The position numbers and the translations under genes are program-made. The notes below the pieces were generated by a model. The model did not search any database. It saw nothing but the letters and a program-made list of their open reading frames with translations, and was not told the DNA's origin. A stretch of DNA of 64,000 bases from Pseudoalteromonas luteoviolacea (GTDB lineage Bacteria > Pseudomonadota > Gammaproteobacteria > Enterobacterales > Alteromonadaceae). Below, piece after piece: positions 24,020 through 31,399 of the stretch. The stretch is taken from assembly GCF_021654285.1 (NCBI RefSeq), contig NZ_JAKFZS010000029.1:1-64000 (forward strand), given 5' to 3'. Position 1 is the stretch's first letter, and the number at the start of each line of letters is the position of its first letter.

Positions 24020-24595
24020 TTAAGCTGCATTATCCTGTTCGTTTTTATCTGTTTGTTCGGAACTTTCATCAGCTTCGGCCTTGCCTTCATCTTTTTTGTC
24101 GGTAGGAGGTGGGATTTCTATATCGACGCTTTTACAGTAGTTTTTCGCGTAGCCATTATAATGATGGGGGATAAATCGAACCCCGTTGAATGCTTCATAT
24201 TTAATTTCCATAAAGAAAACCTTATCAGTCACATTTCCAAAGAGTAGATTTTCATAGTCAACAGATGGGGCCAATAAAACCCCTATCATAGTATATTCTT
24301 CTTGACTATATTGCCCCCTTAACCACATATAAACCCCACCCATGTACATAGATATTTGAGGTAAGTCCCTTACACTTACTTTTTCTTTCTTGAGCTCATA
24401 AATAAAAACCTCTAACTTGTCAGTTTCCTTACATCTGCCAATAGCAATGATGTCAGCAATACCGTAATCACCTAACTTTACTTGCCTATAAAACTTAGGT
24501 GAATCGGGCATAAAAAGCCCCCTATTTGATAACTCTTCATGATCTTTTTCTGCGGCTTCAAATATAAAGTCTTCTAACTCTTTTTCAGATAGCAT
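24020..24595 (-). CDS. PD-(D/E)XK nuclease-like protein
   Basis: I chose ATG at 24595 (191 residues), nine bases behind AAGGA; a TTG six bases earlier is possible. Residues about 45-75 hold GDYGIADIIAIG, then VFIYELKKEKVS, then LPQISMYMGG, which is the D...E-x-K plus Q core of PD-(D/E)XK enzymes like NucS/DUF91. The acidic tail (160-191, rich in Asp and Glu) may contact a partner. It lies between the Q-like gene and com, in the first part of the late region. Possible roles are anti-host or restriction activity, or DNA recombination. Confidence 0.7.
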   Translation of the reverse strand: MLSEKELEDFIFEAAEKDHEELSNRGLFMPDSPKFYRQVKLGDYGIADIIAIGRCKETDKLEVFIYELKKEKVSVRDLPQISMYMGGVYMWLRGQYSQEEYTMIGVLLAPSVDYENLLFGNVTDKVFFMEIKYEAFNGVRFIPHHYNGYAKNYCKSVDIEIPPPTDKKDEGKAEADESSEQTDKNEQDNAA

Positions 24596-24670
24596 TTGCA
24601 ATTTTCCTTATAATTCAAATGTAAATTAAAGGTTATTATGCAAATAAAAGGTTGGGTAGGAAAGTGATGT

Positions 24671-25039
24671 TTATAGCAGGGCTTGCTCGGCCTTTAAAAG
24701 CCACAGTTCAGCACTGCTCTTATTCGGGAATCCGGCCCATGAAACAAGGTTTATCAAGTGGAGCTTTTTAATATATTTACCGATCAACGCTAAGCGCTCA
24801 TAATCATTGAGTTGATTAATTCGCTTAGTCAGTGATTCGATATGCTCAGGGGTATATATCCCGCTTGAACCGTGAGAGTGTAAATGTAAATCAGAACTAA
24901 AGTTGGTACCGCCCAAATCGCAGCATTCTTTTATTTTTTGCACATTGGACTTATTTGAATACCCCTGAACCTCTTGTTTCGATGCCCAGAAGTTACCCCA
25001 CTGCCTCAAATCTCTTCTTACTTGCTTTATGTTAGACAT
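24671..25039 (-). CDS. Antitermination protein Q-like
   Basis: I chose ATG at 25039 (122 residues), which follows GGAGGTG by six bases. It overlaps the end of the HTH gene. The protein begins SNIKQVRRDLRQWGNFW and has YERLALIGKYIKKLHLINLVSWAGF at the end, the general form of Q-like antiterminators. It is at the end of the early minus-strand operon, where lambda Q lies, and late genes follow. The assignment is by position and pattern; a specific Q family cannot be named. Confidence 0.55.
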   Translation of the reverse strand: MSNIKQVRRDLRQWGNFWASKQEVQGYSNKSNVQKIKECCDLGGTNFSSDLHLHSHGSSGIYTPEHIESLTKRINQLNDYERLALIGKYIKKLHLINLVSWAGFPNKSSAELWLLKAEQALL

Positions 25040-25238
25040 TGGACACCTCCGCAATTTTCATTGGATCTAATTTGCATATATCTTTGACGATGCTTGTTAA
25101 ATCATCATATGGGATTGGGACGTGGCCCTTTTCCCATCTTTGATACCTTCTTCGACTAACACCGTACAGTCTCGCTATATCTTCTTGCGTGTAACCTTGA
25201 TATAGCCGAGCTAGCTTTAGTATTTCAAAGCCCCTCAA
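25032..25238 (-). CDS. Small XRE-type HTH protein
   Basis: I chose TTG at 25238 (68 residues), because GAGAGG lies six bases before it, inside the end of the ATPase gene, and its stop TGA is just before. An ATG at 25265 would add nine residues. The HTH is YTQEDIARLYGVSRRRYQRWE, followed by VPIPYDDLTSIVK. It probably regulates the neighbouring Q-like gene or the late switch. It is the second of three small XRE proteins in this arm. Confidence 0.75.
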   Translation of the reverse strand: MRGFEILKLARLYQGYTQEDIARLYGVSRRRYQRWEKGHVPIPYDDLTSIVKDICKLDPMKIAEVSNV

Positions 25239-25239
25239 A

Positions 25240-26592
25240 TCAAACCTCTCCACGCATGCGGGCAACTTCTTTTTCCACTCTGTTAAGAGGTCTATAAATG
25301 AGATTACTTGATTTTGCTGTTGCAGTGGTTTGGTCGGCAGTAAAAAGACGCTGAAAATCTAATTTCACACCTCGTCGCTCAGCAAACATTCTCACCAAGC
25401 CCTTTGTAATCGACTCCCGAAATTTGTACCATTTGGGCCTGCCTTTAAGGCCTGTATCAACTATTGCACCAAACGAAGGGCGCTTTAATTTCTTTAGCTC
25501 GTCTTTCAATTCAGCATTATTGATCGGCTCAACACCTAGGCATTCACAAACTTCGTTATAAGAAAAAGCTACGTGCTCTAAGCTTCTGATTGTGTCTGCT
25601 GAATCTGCCAGAGCCCATAAAATATGATGGTACTGCTCTTGCCTTCCAAGCGTAGCTTTGTCATAAGGTTTCTTTTCGTCGTGGACAATTGTGTCTATAG
25701 CGTGATCTAAAGAGCGGAGGAAAATTTCAAATGAAACTTCATCGACACCACTCCTTCTCAATTCAACTAGGATTTTTTCACAAATAAGATGTATGTAGTG
25801 AGGGTATCCATCACTTAAGCCCGCTATTCTTAAGCGAATATCTTCATGTAATTTCACACCAAAATGGTCGAAAGCCCGATCAATAATCTCAAACCTACCA
25901 TTCCAATGAAGCGGCTCTAAAATGACTTGGTGAATTTGCCTACTGCTGGATAAATGGCCACCCATTAACTCTTCAAGTGACTCAGCAATCCCTGTAAATA
26001 TAAAGCGAACGGAAGCACCTTCATTACTAAGATGCTTCAGAAGAACCCCAAAACGCTCGCGCTCTTCACTTGCCCCTACCGTGTCAAATTCATCGACAAC
26101 AACAATGGTATTGTCTGAATAAATTGCAGCAAGATTATTCAAAACATCAACAGCGCTAATTACATCAGTGACGCTATCAGCCAAATTAGAGGTTCTTTCA
26201 AGCTCGGTACTTGTTTTCTCATATTTCAGGCCCGCAACCGACACACCAAGTTTTTGTGATGACAAAGAGCTTTTATTATTAATTGAAGTCTCTATTTTTC
26301 GCACTATCTGCTTTATGATGGAAACAAACGTAGAATCTTTATCACAATTAATCGTCAGGTATGGCTTATCACTACTTTGGATGGTATTTGCAACAGAATA
26401 TGCTAGAGATGACTTTCCAACGCCTCGCTCCCCATAAATAAAGCAATGCCTGCCTGGTGCATACATCGCCTCTTCAATATTATCTATCTCAGCTTCCCTA
26501 CCATATAGATGCTCAATAGACTTTACTGGCTCTGATGGGGTTAAAACCTCATGTAGCTCTCGGAAAAATTTGCTCTTTTCTAAGTTTTTCAT
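25240..26592 (-). CDS. AAA+ ATPase, ORC/Cdc6-like
   Basis: The protein has 450 residues. Walker A GERGVGKSS is at about 54-62, Walker B VVVDEFDT at about 164-171, and a sensor segment IFTGIAESL follows. The C-terminal third (about 310-390) resembles a winged helix. The N-terminal region, with YGREAEIDNIEEAM, is typical of STAND/ORC-like ATPases. The start has a good AAGGAG. No lambda P or DnaC-like loader is seen elsewhere, so it may load helicase at the iteron origin. A defence or sensing role is equally possible. Confidence 0.8.
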   Translation of the reverse strand: MKNLEKSKFFRELHEVLTPSEPVKSIEHLYGREAEIDNIEEAMYAPGRHCFIYGERGVGKSSLAYSVANTIQSSDKPYLTINCDKDSTFVSIIKQIVRKIETSINNKSSLSSQKLGVSVAGLKYEKTSTELERTSNLADSVTDVISAVDVLNNLAAIYSDNTIVVVDEFDTVGASEERERFGVLLKHLSNEGASVRFIFTGIAESLEELMGGHLSSSRQIHQVILEPLHWNGRFEIIDRAFDHFGVKLHEDIRLRIAGLSDGYPHYIHLICEKILVELRRSGVDEVSFEIFLRSLDHAIDTIVHDEKKPYDKATLGRQEQYHHILWALADSADTIRSLEHVAFSYNEVCECLGVEPINNAELKDELKKLKRPSFGAIVDTGLKGRPKWYKFRESITKGLVRMFAERRGVKLDFQRLFTADQTTATAKSSNLIYRPLNRVEKEVARMRGEV

Positions 26593-26667
26593 TTATCAGC
26601 TCCTTGGAAAACTTAAATATAATATCTGAACTATTTCAATACAGGTAGTAAGAACTTTGGAGTGACA

Positions 26668-26967
26668 TCAAGCCACCTTTATTAAGTCTTGCTCAAGCCA
26701 AATGCACTGAGTTCTAACCATGCCTTCGTATGCGCATTGCTCTACAAAATCTAAGCTATGCTTGCGTGTCCGACGGTCGATTTCATCATGACAAGCGCTA
26801 CAACAGAAAGTCGCGTGAATGTCATCGCACTTTTGACCCATACCAGAGCCTTTGCCAACGTGAGCAAGTACGACAGTTTCAGGGTTTCCATTGCATACAC
26901 CTGGTATACGAACTTGGCACTCTTGACCCTTTGCACTATTCCTTAGTTTTTTACTTTTTAAACTCAT
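26668..26967 (-). CDS. DUF1364 HNH-like phage protein
   Basis: The protein has 99 residues with the DUF1364 pattern: CQVRIPGVCNGNPETVVLAH, then GMGQKCDDI and CCSACHDEIDRR. The C and H residues fit a zinc-bound HNH/treble-clef fold. Such proteins lie in the nin region of lambda-like phages and may act on recombination intermediates. The start overlaps the DUF1367 stop as ATGA. Confidence 0.82.
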   Translation of the reverse strand: MSLKSKKLRNSAKGQECQVRIPGVCNGNPETVVLAHVGKGSGMGQKCDDIHATFCCSACHDEIDRRTRKHSLDFVEQCAYEGMVRTQCIWLEQDLIKVA

Positions 26968-27437
26968 GCGTAATTCATTACCTTATTTACTGTTTCTTCT
27001 ACTTCGTCATATGATTTGTAGCTACTTAGTACATGCTGAAGGAGTGCATCTATTGATCTTGAATAGAGACCCTGAAACTCGTCCTCTTCCATTTTGTGAA
27101 ACGCTATCGACTTTGCACGAACCCTTACAGAGCTATCTGGGTAGCCAATCACCTCATAATACCCAGCCTTTACAGCCACCCACTTTCTAAATTCATCAAA
27201 ATTCTTTAGCGGTATAAGTGTTCGGCCGTTGTGTTCGATAGGCTTTGGCGTGAAGTGGTCAAACGCCATCTTTAAAAGTGACATATATTTTTTATGAAAA
27301 TAGATGTTTCTAGGCCGAACCAAGTTACAACGAACAACATCGCCAACCTTAACAGTGCGCGCTACCTCTTTGTCTTGCTCATCAACAGGCATAAACCCAT
27401 TAATTGTGCGCATAAGCTTAATTTCCATTAAAGCCAC
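26964..27437 (-). CDS. DUF1367 phage protein
   Basis: The protein has 157 residues and starts with GTG at 27437, or ATG at 27428. IKLMRTINGFMPVDEQDKE and VRPRNIYFHKKYMSLLKMAFD are typical of DUF1367, which occurs next to DUF1364 or NinB in nin-like regions. It probably acts in recombination or replication; its biochemical role is not known. It overlaps the neighbours on both sides, so the operon is tightly coupled. Confidence 0.82.
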   Translation of the reverse strand: MALMEIKLMRTINGFMPVDEQDKEVARTVKVGDVVRCNLVRPRNIYFHKKYMSLLKMAFDHFTPKPIEHNGRTLIPLKNFDEFRKWVAVKAGYYEVIGYPDSSVRVRAKSIAFHKMEEDEFQGLYSRSIDALLQHVLSSYKSYDEVEETVNKVMNYA

Positions 27438-27639
27438 GTGCCTCTTTGCATACGTCTAGAAAGTCCTGACCCAACCCCTCTACTACACCGACAACATCTC
27501 TGAAATCGGGGTTACTCTCTTTATTTTCCCAGCGCCTAAGAGTTCTTTCTTCAACACCATAGTGTTCAGCAGCTTCAGCTTGAGTTAACCCTGCACGCTT
27601 ACGCGCTATCCGAATTACTTGTGATGCCAATAGATTCAT
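27418..27639 (-). CDS. Small XRE-type HTH protein
   Basis: The protein has 73 residues; a GGAGG site lies five bases before ATG at 27639, and the start overlaps the preceding stop as ATGA. The HTH is LTQAEAAEHYGVEERTLRRWE, then NPDFRDVVGVVEGLG. The tail CKEARGFNGN is charged. It is encoded between the 86-residue HTH-like gene and DUF1367. It might correct expression of the early arm. Confidence 0.78.
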   Translation of the reverse strand: MNLLASQVIRIARKRAGLTQAEAAEHYGVEERTLRRWENKESNPDFRDVVGVVEGLGQDFLDVCKEARGFNGN

Positions 27640-27896
27640 GCAACCTCCTGATCTGAATTTGCAGCTTCCTTTACTTGAATGCGATATTCATAGAGCCTTG
27701 ATGTGCCTTTTCTAACTCTTTTATGCTTGGTTAAAAATGGGCTCTCATGAACGTTTCGCCATCTTGCTGACATCGCAGCCGGTGTATCTGTCTTTTTAAA
27801 TCGGCGCCTACTTTCGTCACATACCTCCTCAAGAGTCCAGTACTTATCACCAGTTATGATTGCTTGTAATCGATCTTTCTGAGTTTTTATTGCCAT
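27636..27896 (-). CDS. Unknown 86-residue basic protein, HTH-like
   Basis: ATG at 27896 follows AAGGAATA. The protein has many Lys/Arg and a pattern WTLEEVCDESRRRFKKTDTP with a winged-helix look, then RVRKGTSRLYEYRIQ, a possible wing strand. It lies directly behind the O-like initiator gene, where lambda P would be, but has no P similarity. It may be a replication accessory or regulator. Confidence 0.65.
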   Translation of the reverse strand: MAIKTQKDRLQAIITGDKYWTLEEVCDESRRRFKKTDTPAAMSARWRNVHESPFLTKHKRVRKGTSRLYEYRIQVKEAANSDQEVA

Positions 27897-27906
27897 ATTC
27901 CTTCAC

Positions 27907-28896
27907 CTATAGGGCTATGTTTTGTCGCTCTAAAGCATTGATTAAATCAATGCGCAAACGACCCGCTCGCCACTCTTTAAGCAGGTCATCTTTGTGATTT
28001 TGAGGTAGGCTTGAAAATTGATAGCCAGCAACCATGGCCTCACCAACCTCTTTTCTAGTCGAGTATTCGCTGATCACACCAGAAGCTGCGAACGAAGATT
28101 GGTGGCCGCTTTGTTTCTCTCTCAAGCGCTGCAAGCCAAGCTCTTTAAGCTCAGGACTTACCCATTCATATTTAAACCGCTGCCAGCCCCTTACTACCCA
28201 CTCAGATAAGCATTCATCAACAGTCAAACCCTGCTCAGTCGCGATAGTGATTTGTTTTTTGTAATAAGCGATTATCGTCTGTGTTACGGGAACCTTGTTC
28301 GCTTTGCGTGACGCTTCCCAGTCCTTGCGAACTTGCTCGCTCGGTTGTTCTGGCCATATCGAATAATCGAGAGAATTTTTTGATTTATTTTTTAATGGTT
28401 CTTTGGGTGGTTCTAATGACTGGTTCTGAGATCCGTTTTCGGGGGTATTCAAAGATCCAATTTCGGGGGTATTCACCGATCCGTTATTGGGGGTATTGGA
28501 ATTAGCAATACATCCGCTTTTGGGGGTATTAGCTTTTACCCCTTGCTGAACGCCCTGGTTTATATGGGCCTCTACAGGGGTAGAATTACCAATACCCCCG
28601 CTTTTGGATGTATTAGGTTTTTCACCTTCTTCAATACCTATTATGCGGTAAACCTTCACTTTGCCTGTAGAGCCTTTACGCTTACCTGTGTCCTTAATTA
28701 AACCGAGAGTCTCTAGCTTCTTAATATTGGAGCCAACCGTCTTCTCATTTAATCCTGTGTCTTTTACTAATCTTGCAATGCTGGGCCAGCAGCAATGATC
28801 CTCATCGGCTCTATCAGCAAATGAGAGCAAGAGAAGTTTTTGTGTTGAGGTGCTTAGCTCTTGCCGCCAAGCCCAGTCAGTGGCAATTCTACTCAT
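27907..28896 (-). CDS. Replication initiator, O-like, with origin inside gene
   Basis: The protein has 329 residues. The N-terminal 90 are a winged HTH: WPSIARLVKDTGLNEKTVGSNIKKLETLG, as in phage O-type initiators. Residues about 95-155 are low complexity, with NTP.NG repeats (NTPNNGSVNTPEIGSLNTP); these are the coded form of DNA iterons. The C-terminal 180 residues have RGWQRFKYEWVSPEL and are helical, probably to bind helicase or loader. The start ATG at 28896 follows AGGGGTGG and overlaps a short leader stop. Confidence 0.87.
   Translation of the reverse strand: MSRIATDWAWRQELSTSTQKLLLLSFADRADEDHCCWPSIARLVKDTGLNEKTVGSNIKKLETLGLIKDTGKRKGSTGKVKVYRIIGIEEGEKPNTSKSGGIGNSTPVEAHINQGVQQGVKANTPKSGCIANSNTPNNGSVNTPEIGSLNTPENGSQNQSLEPPKEPLKNKSKNSLDYSIWPEQPSEQVRKDWEASRKANKVPVTQTIIAYYKKQITIATEQGLTVDECLSEWVVRGWQRFKYEWVSPELKELGLQRLREKQSGHQSSFAASGVISEYSTRKEVGEAMVAGYQFSSLPQNHKDDLLKEWRAGRLRIDLINALERQNIAL
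28430..28616. repeat. Iteron array, predicted phage origin of replication
   Basis: Direct copies of a 21-22-bp unit (GATCCGTTTTCGGGGGTATTC type) start at 28430, 28454, 28478 and 28511, with a degraded copy at about 28595-28616 and an inverted AATACCCCCG at 28591-28600. The first three starts are 24 bp apart. An A/T-rich stretch at 28360-28400 lies on the left flank, as in lambda ori. The array is inside the initiator gene, as lambda ori is inside O. Confidence 0.8.
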
Positions 28897-28934
28897 AAAC
28901 CACCCCTGTTTGATTTTTGGTCTACTTGTGTCAT
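28893..28934 (-). CDS. 13-codon leader overlapping the initiator start
   Basis: An ATG at 28934, six bases after AGGA, encodes MTQVDQKSNRGGL and stops in an ATGA overlap with the O-like gene. It could couple translation of the initiator. A longer reading in this frame (up to 29123) runs through a hairpin and has no better start. Confidence 0.35.
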   Translation of the reverse strand: MTQVDQKSNRGGL

Positions 28935-28956
28935 AATCATTCCTGTTGAAGATTCG

Positions 28957-28988
28957 AAACCCGCGCCCTCGCCAAAGTTTGCGGGTTT
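28957..28988 (+). terminator. Hairpin with U tract on plus strand, upstream of initiator
   Basis: AAACCCGC pairs with GCGGGTTT over a 16-base loop and is followed by TGTTTTA on the plus strand. It would end a plus-strand antisense RNA, in the place where lambda makes OOP RNA, or it marks a pause site for the minus transcript. Confidence 0.35.
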
Positions 28989-28992
28989 TGTT

Positions 28993-29127
28993 TTATCTAG
29001 GCTTTTTATTTTCTGATTTTTCCAGCTCACACCGACAGGTCTTACAATTGCCTCCGGCACTATTTTGCTTACATTGCTTTTTACCCGGCCTATGCCCGGG
29101 GTGTTGTTCATATAAATTTTCAAACAT
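28993..29127 (-). CDS. 44-residue Cys-rich protein
   Basis: ATG at 29127 follows AAGGA by six bases. The protein has CKQNSAGGNCKTCRC near residues 19-33, four Cys that could bind one zinc, and a Lys-rich surround. It lies ahead of the initiator gene in the early leftward operon. A competing 76-residue reading (28893-29123) in another frame has no ribosome site. No family is recognised. Confidence 0.55.
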   Translation of the reverse strand: MFENLYEQHPGHRPGKKQCKQNSAGGNCKTCRCELEKSENKKPR

Positions 29128-29218
29128 TTGAGTTCCTTATTTGGTTAGAAAGCTCCTTGTGAGGCTGATATGATGCATTTCGAGCACAATGCTTAATCAA
29201 CCTTAAAGGAGTAAATTT

Positions 29219-29518
29219 ATGTCTATTGAAGACAGAGATCTTGATTTGGAAAGCGCAAAAGCCGCATACATGATGTATAAAGCCCAAGCGGGACTTAATT
29301 TTTTGCTGGAAATGTTTGGTCGCGACCTTGCCGTGCAAGAAGGTTACACTTGGCTTACTCAAGACGGTATAGAGTCTGTTAAATACTATCTTATGCAAAA
29401 GCATAACTGGTTACCCGCACAAGTTAATTCAATGTCACTTGAAGATTTATCTTTCGCTGTAGAGCGAGAGCGATCTTCTTGGACTTTGAATAAAAAATAT
29501 CGCGGTATTGTGGATTAG
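29219..29518 (+). CDS. Unknown 99-residue protein, against the early arm
   Basis: ATG at 29219 follows AAAGGAG with good spacing, which is why I take this strand and not the overlapping minus reading. The protein is acidic and helical, with YMMYKAQAGLNFLLEMFG near 18-35 and HNWLPAQVNSMSLEDLSFA near the end. It lies convergent with the minus gene at 29424-29669, with a 95-base overlap. It may be expressed from a separate promoter. Function unknown. Confidence 0.65.
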   Translation: MSIEDRDLDLESAKAAYMMYKAQAGLNFLLEMFGRDLAVQEGYTWLTQDGIESVKYYLMQKHNWLPAQVNSMSLEDLSFAVERERSSWTLNKKYRGIVD

Positions 29519-29669
29519 CAGTTTGCGCAGCCTTGTGAAAATAGAGCTGCGCTTCCGCCACGCCTTTGTTGAACTTAAGCTTGTCACAGCAATCATTGAG
29601 TTTTTCACACGCATTAGCTAAGCCTTTTAACTTCTGACTCAGTTCATCTGTATTTAAATTAATATACAT
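29424..29669 (-). CDS. Unknown 81-residue helical protein
   Basis: ATG at 29669 with AAAGGA close upstream. The protein is helical: LSQKLKGLANACEKLNDCCDKLKF near the N-terminus, with three Cys, then FYSKSKKIALALQRKI. Its 3' part overlaps the convergent plus-strand gene by 95 bases, which makes one of the two questionable; both have ribosome sites. No family is recognised. Confidence 0.5.
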   Translation of the reverse strand: MYINLNTDELSQKLKGLANACEKLNDCCDKLKFNKGVAEAQLYFHKAAQTANPQYRDIFYSKSKKIALALQRKINLQVTLN

Positions 29670-29734
29670 TCCTTTATTTCACTCCTGAAAAGTGTGGGTA
29701 CGGATCCAAAGAGCAACTGTACCCATCAATTAAG

Positions 29735-30130
29735 TTATTGCTGGGTACAGTTAGAGCTGAGGGTTTCAACACCCGAATGAAAAACGCGCACCAGTTCTTG
29801 CGAACTTGCTGACCATGGTTTTATTTGTGAAGCAAGTTCATGCGCTACAGCAGAACCAGGTAGCTTTGTATTTGTATACGCGATGAAATAACGCCATAGC
29901 TTTTCTCGTGCTAAATTGCGGCTTTCAAGAAGGCGCTGCGCGCGCTCCCCTTCTGTACAGTGCTTTTCTTGCGACGCTAGAAATTCTGCATCACTACACA
30001 CCCATAGGTGATAAATTTCATCTTGCGCTAACAGTGGATAGTCAGTCGGATCAAAACCACCGCTGGACGTTTTAAAGAAACGTATAAAACCATGGTTATT
30101 TAATGCTTCTATTAATACTTGTTTATTCAT
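29735..30130 (-). CDS. Unknown phage protein, 131 residues, second gene after Cro
   Basis: ATG at 30130 follows ATAGGTGCGCA. The protein has an N-terminal EALNNHGFIRFF segment, then GGFDPTDYPLLAQDEIYHLWVC, and a helical second half with LLESRNLAREKLWRYF. It follows the Cro-like gene by seven bases, in the place of lambda cII. I see no HTH and cannot say it acts as CII. Function unknown. Confidence 0.65.
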   Translation of the reverse strand: MNKQVLIEALNNHGFIRFFKTSSGGFDPTDYPLLAQDEIYHLWVCSDAEFLASQEKHCTEGERAQRLLESRNLAREKLWRYFIAYTNTKLPGSAVAHELASQIKPWSASSQELVRVFHSGVETLSSNCTQQ

Positions 30131-30137
30131 TGCGCAC

Positions 30138-30473
30138 CTATGAAACCAGCCTCATAACTGAACTTACAAAGTCACACTTGTCGCTTTGAGGTTGGTCAAC
30201 CCGAACCTTTGCAAGCGGCTTGCTCGTTTTATTCCCAGTAAGTTTAACAAGCGCAAAAGCCGAGTGTTTTTGCGCCCGCTCACTATACTTCCTTTGAGCG
30301 TCGCACACTGAGACTGCATTCTCGGTATGCCTTGCTATCACTTGAGCTACAGCTTCAGGTACTCTTCTATAACCAAATGCATAACTTCGAATAGTAGCCT
30401 CGGCCTTCCCTGTTGCTTCACATAGGGTGTTCAGCTTTTCGGGATTCTGTTTTATCCAATCCTTTAGGTTCAT
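30138..30473 (-). CDS. Cro-like repressor
   Basis: I chose ATG at 30473 (111 residues), since GAGGTGCGAG precedes it. The HTH is LNTLCEATGKAEATIRSYAFG, then RVPEAVAQVIARHT. The tail is basic. It is the first gene of the leftward early operon, divergent from the CI-like gene, with palindromes between them. This is the Cro place in a lambda-type switch. Confidence 0.75.
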   Translation of the reverse strand: MNLKDWIKQNPEKLNTLCEATGKAEATIRSYAFGYRRVPEAVAQVIARHTENAVSVCDAQRKYSERAQKHSAFALVKLTGNKTSKPLAKVRVDQPQSDKCDFVSSVMRLVS

Positions 30474-30486
30474 CTCGCACCTCAAT

Positions 30487-30608
30487 TTACATTTTGTAAT
30501 TTACACTGTAAATGATTTACTAAAGATTATCAATCATAAGTGTTCAAGTTAGCAAACATTGTCACTTTGGATGTAATTCAATTGAATTGATTACACGTTA
30601 TGTGTAAT
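30487..30608. promoter_or_regulatory. CI/Cro operator region with palindromes
   Basis: Between the divergent repressor genes are TTACA-TTT-TGTAA (30487-30499), ATTTACA-C-TGTAAAT (30499-30513) and ATTACAC-GTTAT-GTGTAAT (30590-30608), and an outer TGTAAT/ATTACA pair (30572-30595). They share the half-site TGTAA. They are good candidates for repressor operators with overlapping promoters in both directions. Confidence 0.7.
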
Positions 30609-30642
30609 ATTGGTTGTAACATAGTGAAAACTTAGGTTTGAG

Positions 30643-31077
30643 ATGAAAATTCCAGCGTGGGCAGCTAAAGCACAAGAGCTTATGAAGGCCCAAAAAGTAT
30701 ACCAGAAAGACTTAGTGAGTGTTTTTGACGTGAAAAGCGCAAGTGCAGTTAGTCACTATTTCAGTGGTAGGAATAAGATTACTCCTGACCAACTAGCTAG
30801 CCTTGCTGAACACCTTGGGGTTTCAGTAATCTCATTGATGGGCGAGGAGGAGCACGTTCAAGCTGATCCCCATCACCTAGATACGGATAGCTTGGTAGAG
30901 GCGCTGCAGGCTCTGGTAAGGCTGGACAAATTACCAGATGCGGAAATTATCAATCTTTTTAATACTCTTGAAAAATTACAGCTTGATAGAATTGCAGAGG
31001 TGTACAGCGTTTACGCTGAAGCCAATAGAATTAAAAATGAGAAAATAAAGAGATTACCTAGTAAGGTTACAGCTTAA
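30643..31077 (+). CDS. CI-like prophage repressor, short form
   Basis: The protein has 144 residues, shorter than lambda CI (237). The N-terminal XRE domain reads YQKDLVSVFDVKSASAVSHYFSG, then KITPDQLASLAEHLGV. The C-terminal part (80-140) is helical and acidic, and no S24 autoprotease Ser/Lys motif is visible. It therefore cannot be cut by RecA in the lambda way, and induction must use another route such as an antirepressor. It is divergent from the Cro-like gene. Confidence 0.8.
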   Translation: MKIPAWAAKAQELMKAQKVYQKDLVSVFDVKSASAVSHYFSGRNKITPDQLASLAEHLGVSVISLMGEEEHVQADPHHLDTDSLVEALQALVRLDKLPDAEIINLFNTLEKLQLDRIAEVYSVYAEANRIKNEKIKRLPSKVTA

Positions 31078-31103
31078 AGTATACAAATATAAATTTTTTA
31101 ATA

Positions 31104-31125
31104 AAAAGCGCCAAGAGGCGCTTTT
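31104..31125. terminator. Strong bidirectional terminator behind repressor
   Basis: AAAAGCGCC pairs with GGCGCTTTT over AAGA, with A and T tracts outside. It separates the plus-strand repressor gene from the convergent minus-strand gene ending at 31124, whose stop overlaps the stem base. Confidence 0.9.
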
Positions 31126-31375
31126 ATTTTTTGCTTTCAAATTCATCCCTAAACTTTAGTTGCAGCGCCTCCATAGCTAATGAACCTTCTTGTACTTTAC
31201 CTCTCGGTATTGAGTATTTTTTTAGCGCCATGTGAAATTCCATATTCGCGATATTTGTCATATCAGTGTCGTCACTATGCTTTTTAGCCGAATTTACCAG
31301 CCCAACAAACTCCTTAAGGGCAGAGTAGGAAATCAGAACTCCTAGGCATAAGTAACCAAACTCAAGTAAAGCCAT
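31124..31375 (-). CDS. Small membrane-anchored protein, lysogen region
   Basis: The protein has 83 residues; ATG at 31375 follows GGAGATGCA. Residues 2-20 are hydrophobic (LLEFGYLCLGVLISYSALKE), and the rest is a charged helical domain with FRDEFESKK at the end. It is the third gene of a minus-strand cluster that lies between repressor and recombination arms, where superinfection-exclusion genes are often found. Function unknown. Confidence 0.65.
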   Translation of the reverse strand: MALLEFGYLCLGVLISYSALKEFVGLVNSAKKHSDDTDMTNIANMEFHMALKKYSIPRGKVQEGSLAMEALQLKFRDEFESKK

Positions 31376-31399
31376 TGCATCTCCTTATTTGTAATGCGG

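Noticed and set aside
28893-29123. 76-residue frame ahead of the initiator
   Set aside because: It has no ribosome site at its start, runs through a hairpin, and overlaps a better 44-residue frame.
29120-29404. Minus-strand 94-residue frame
   Set aside because: The plus-strand gene at 29219 has a clear AAAGGAG site and better composition; the minus frame has none.
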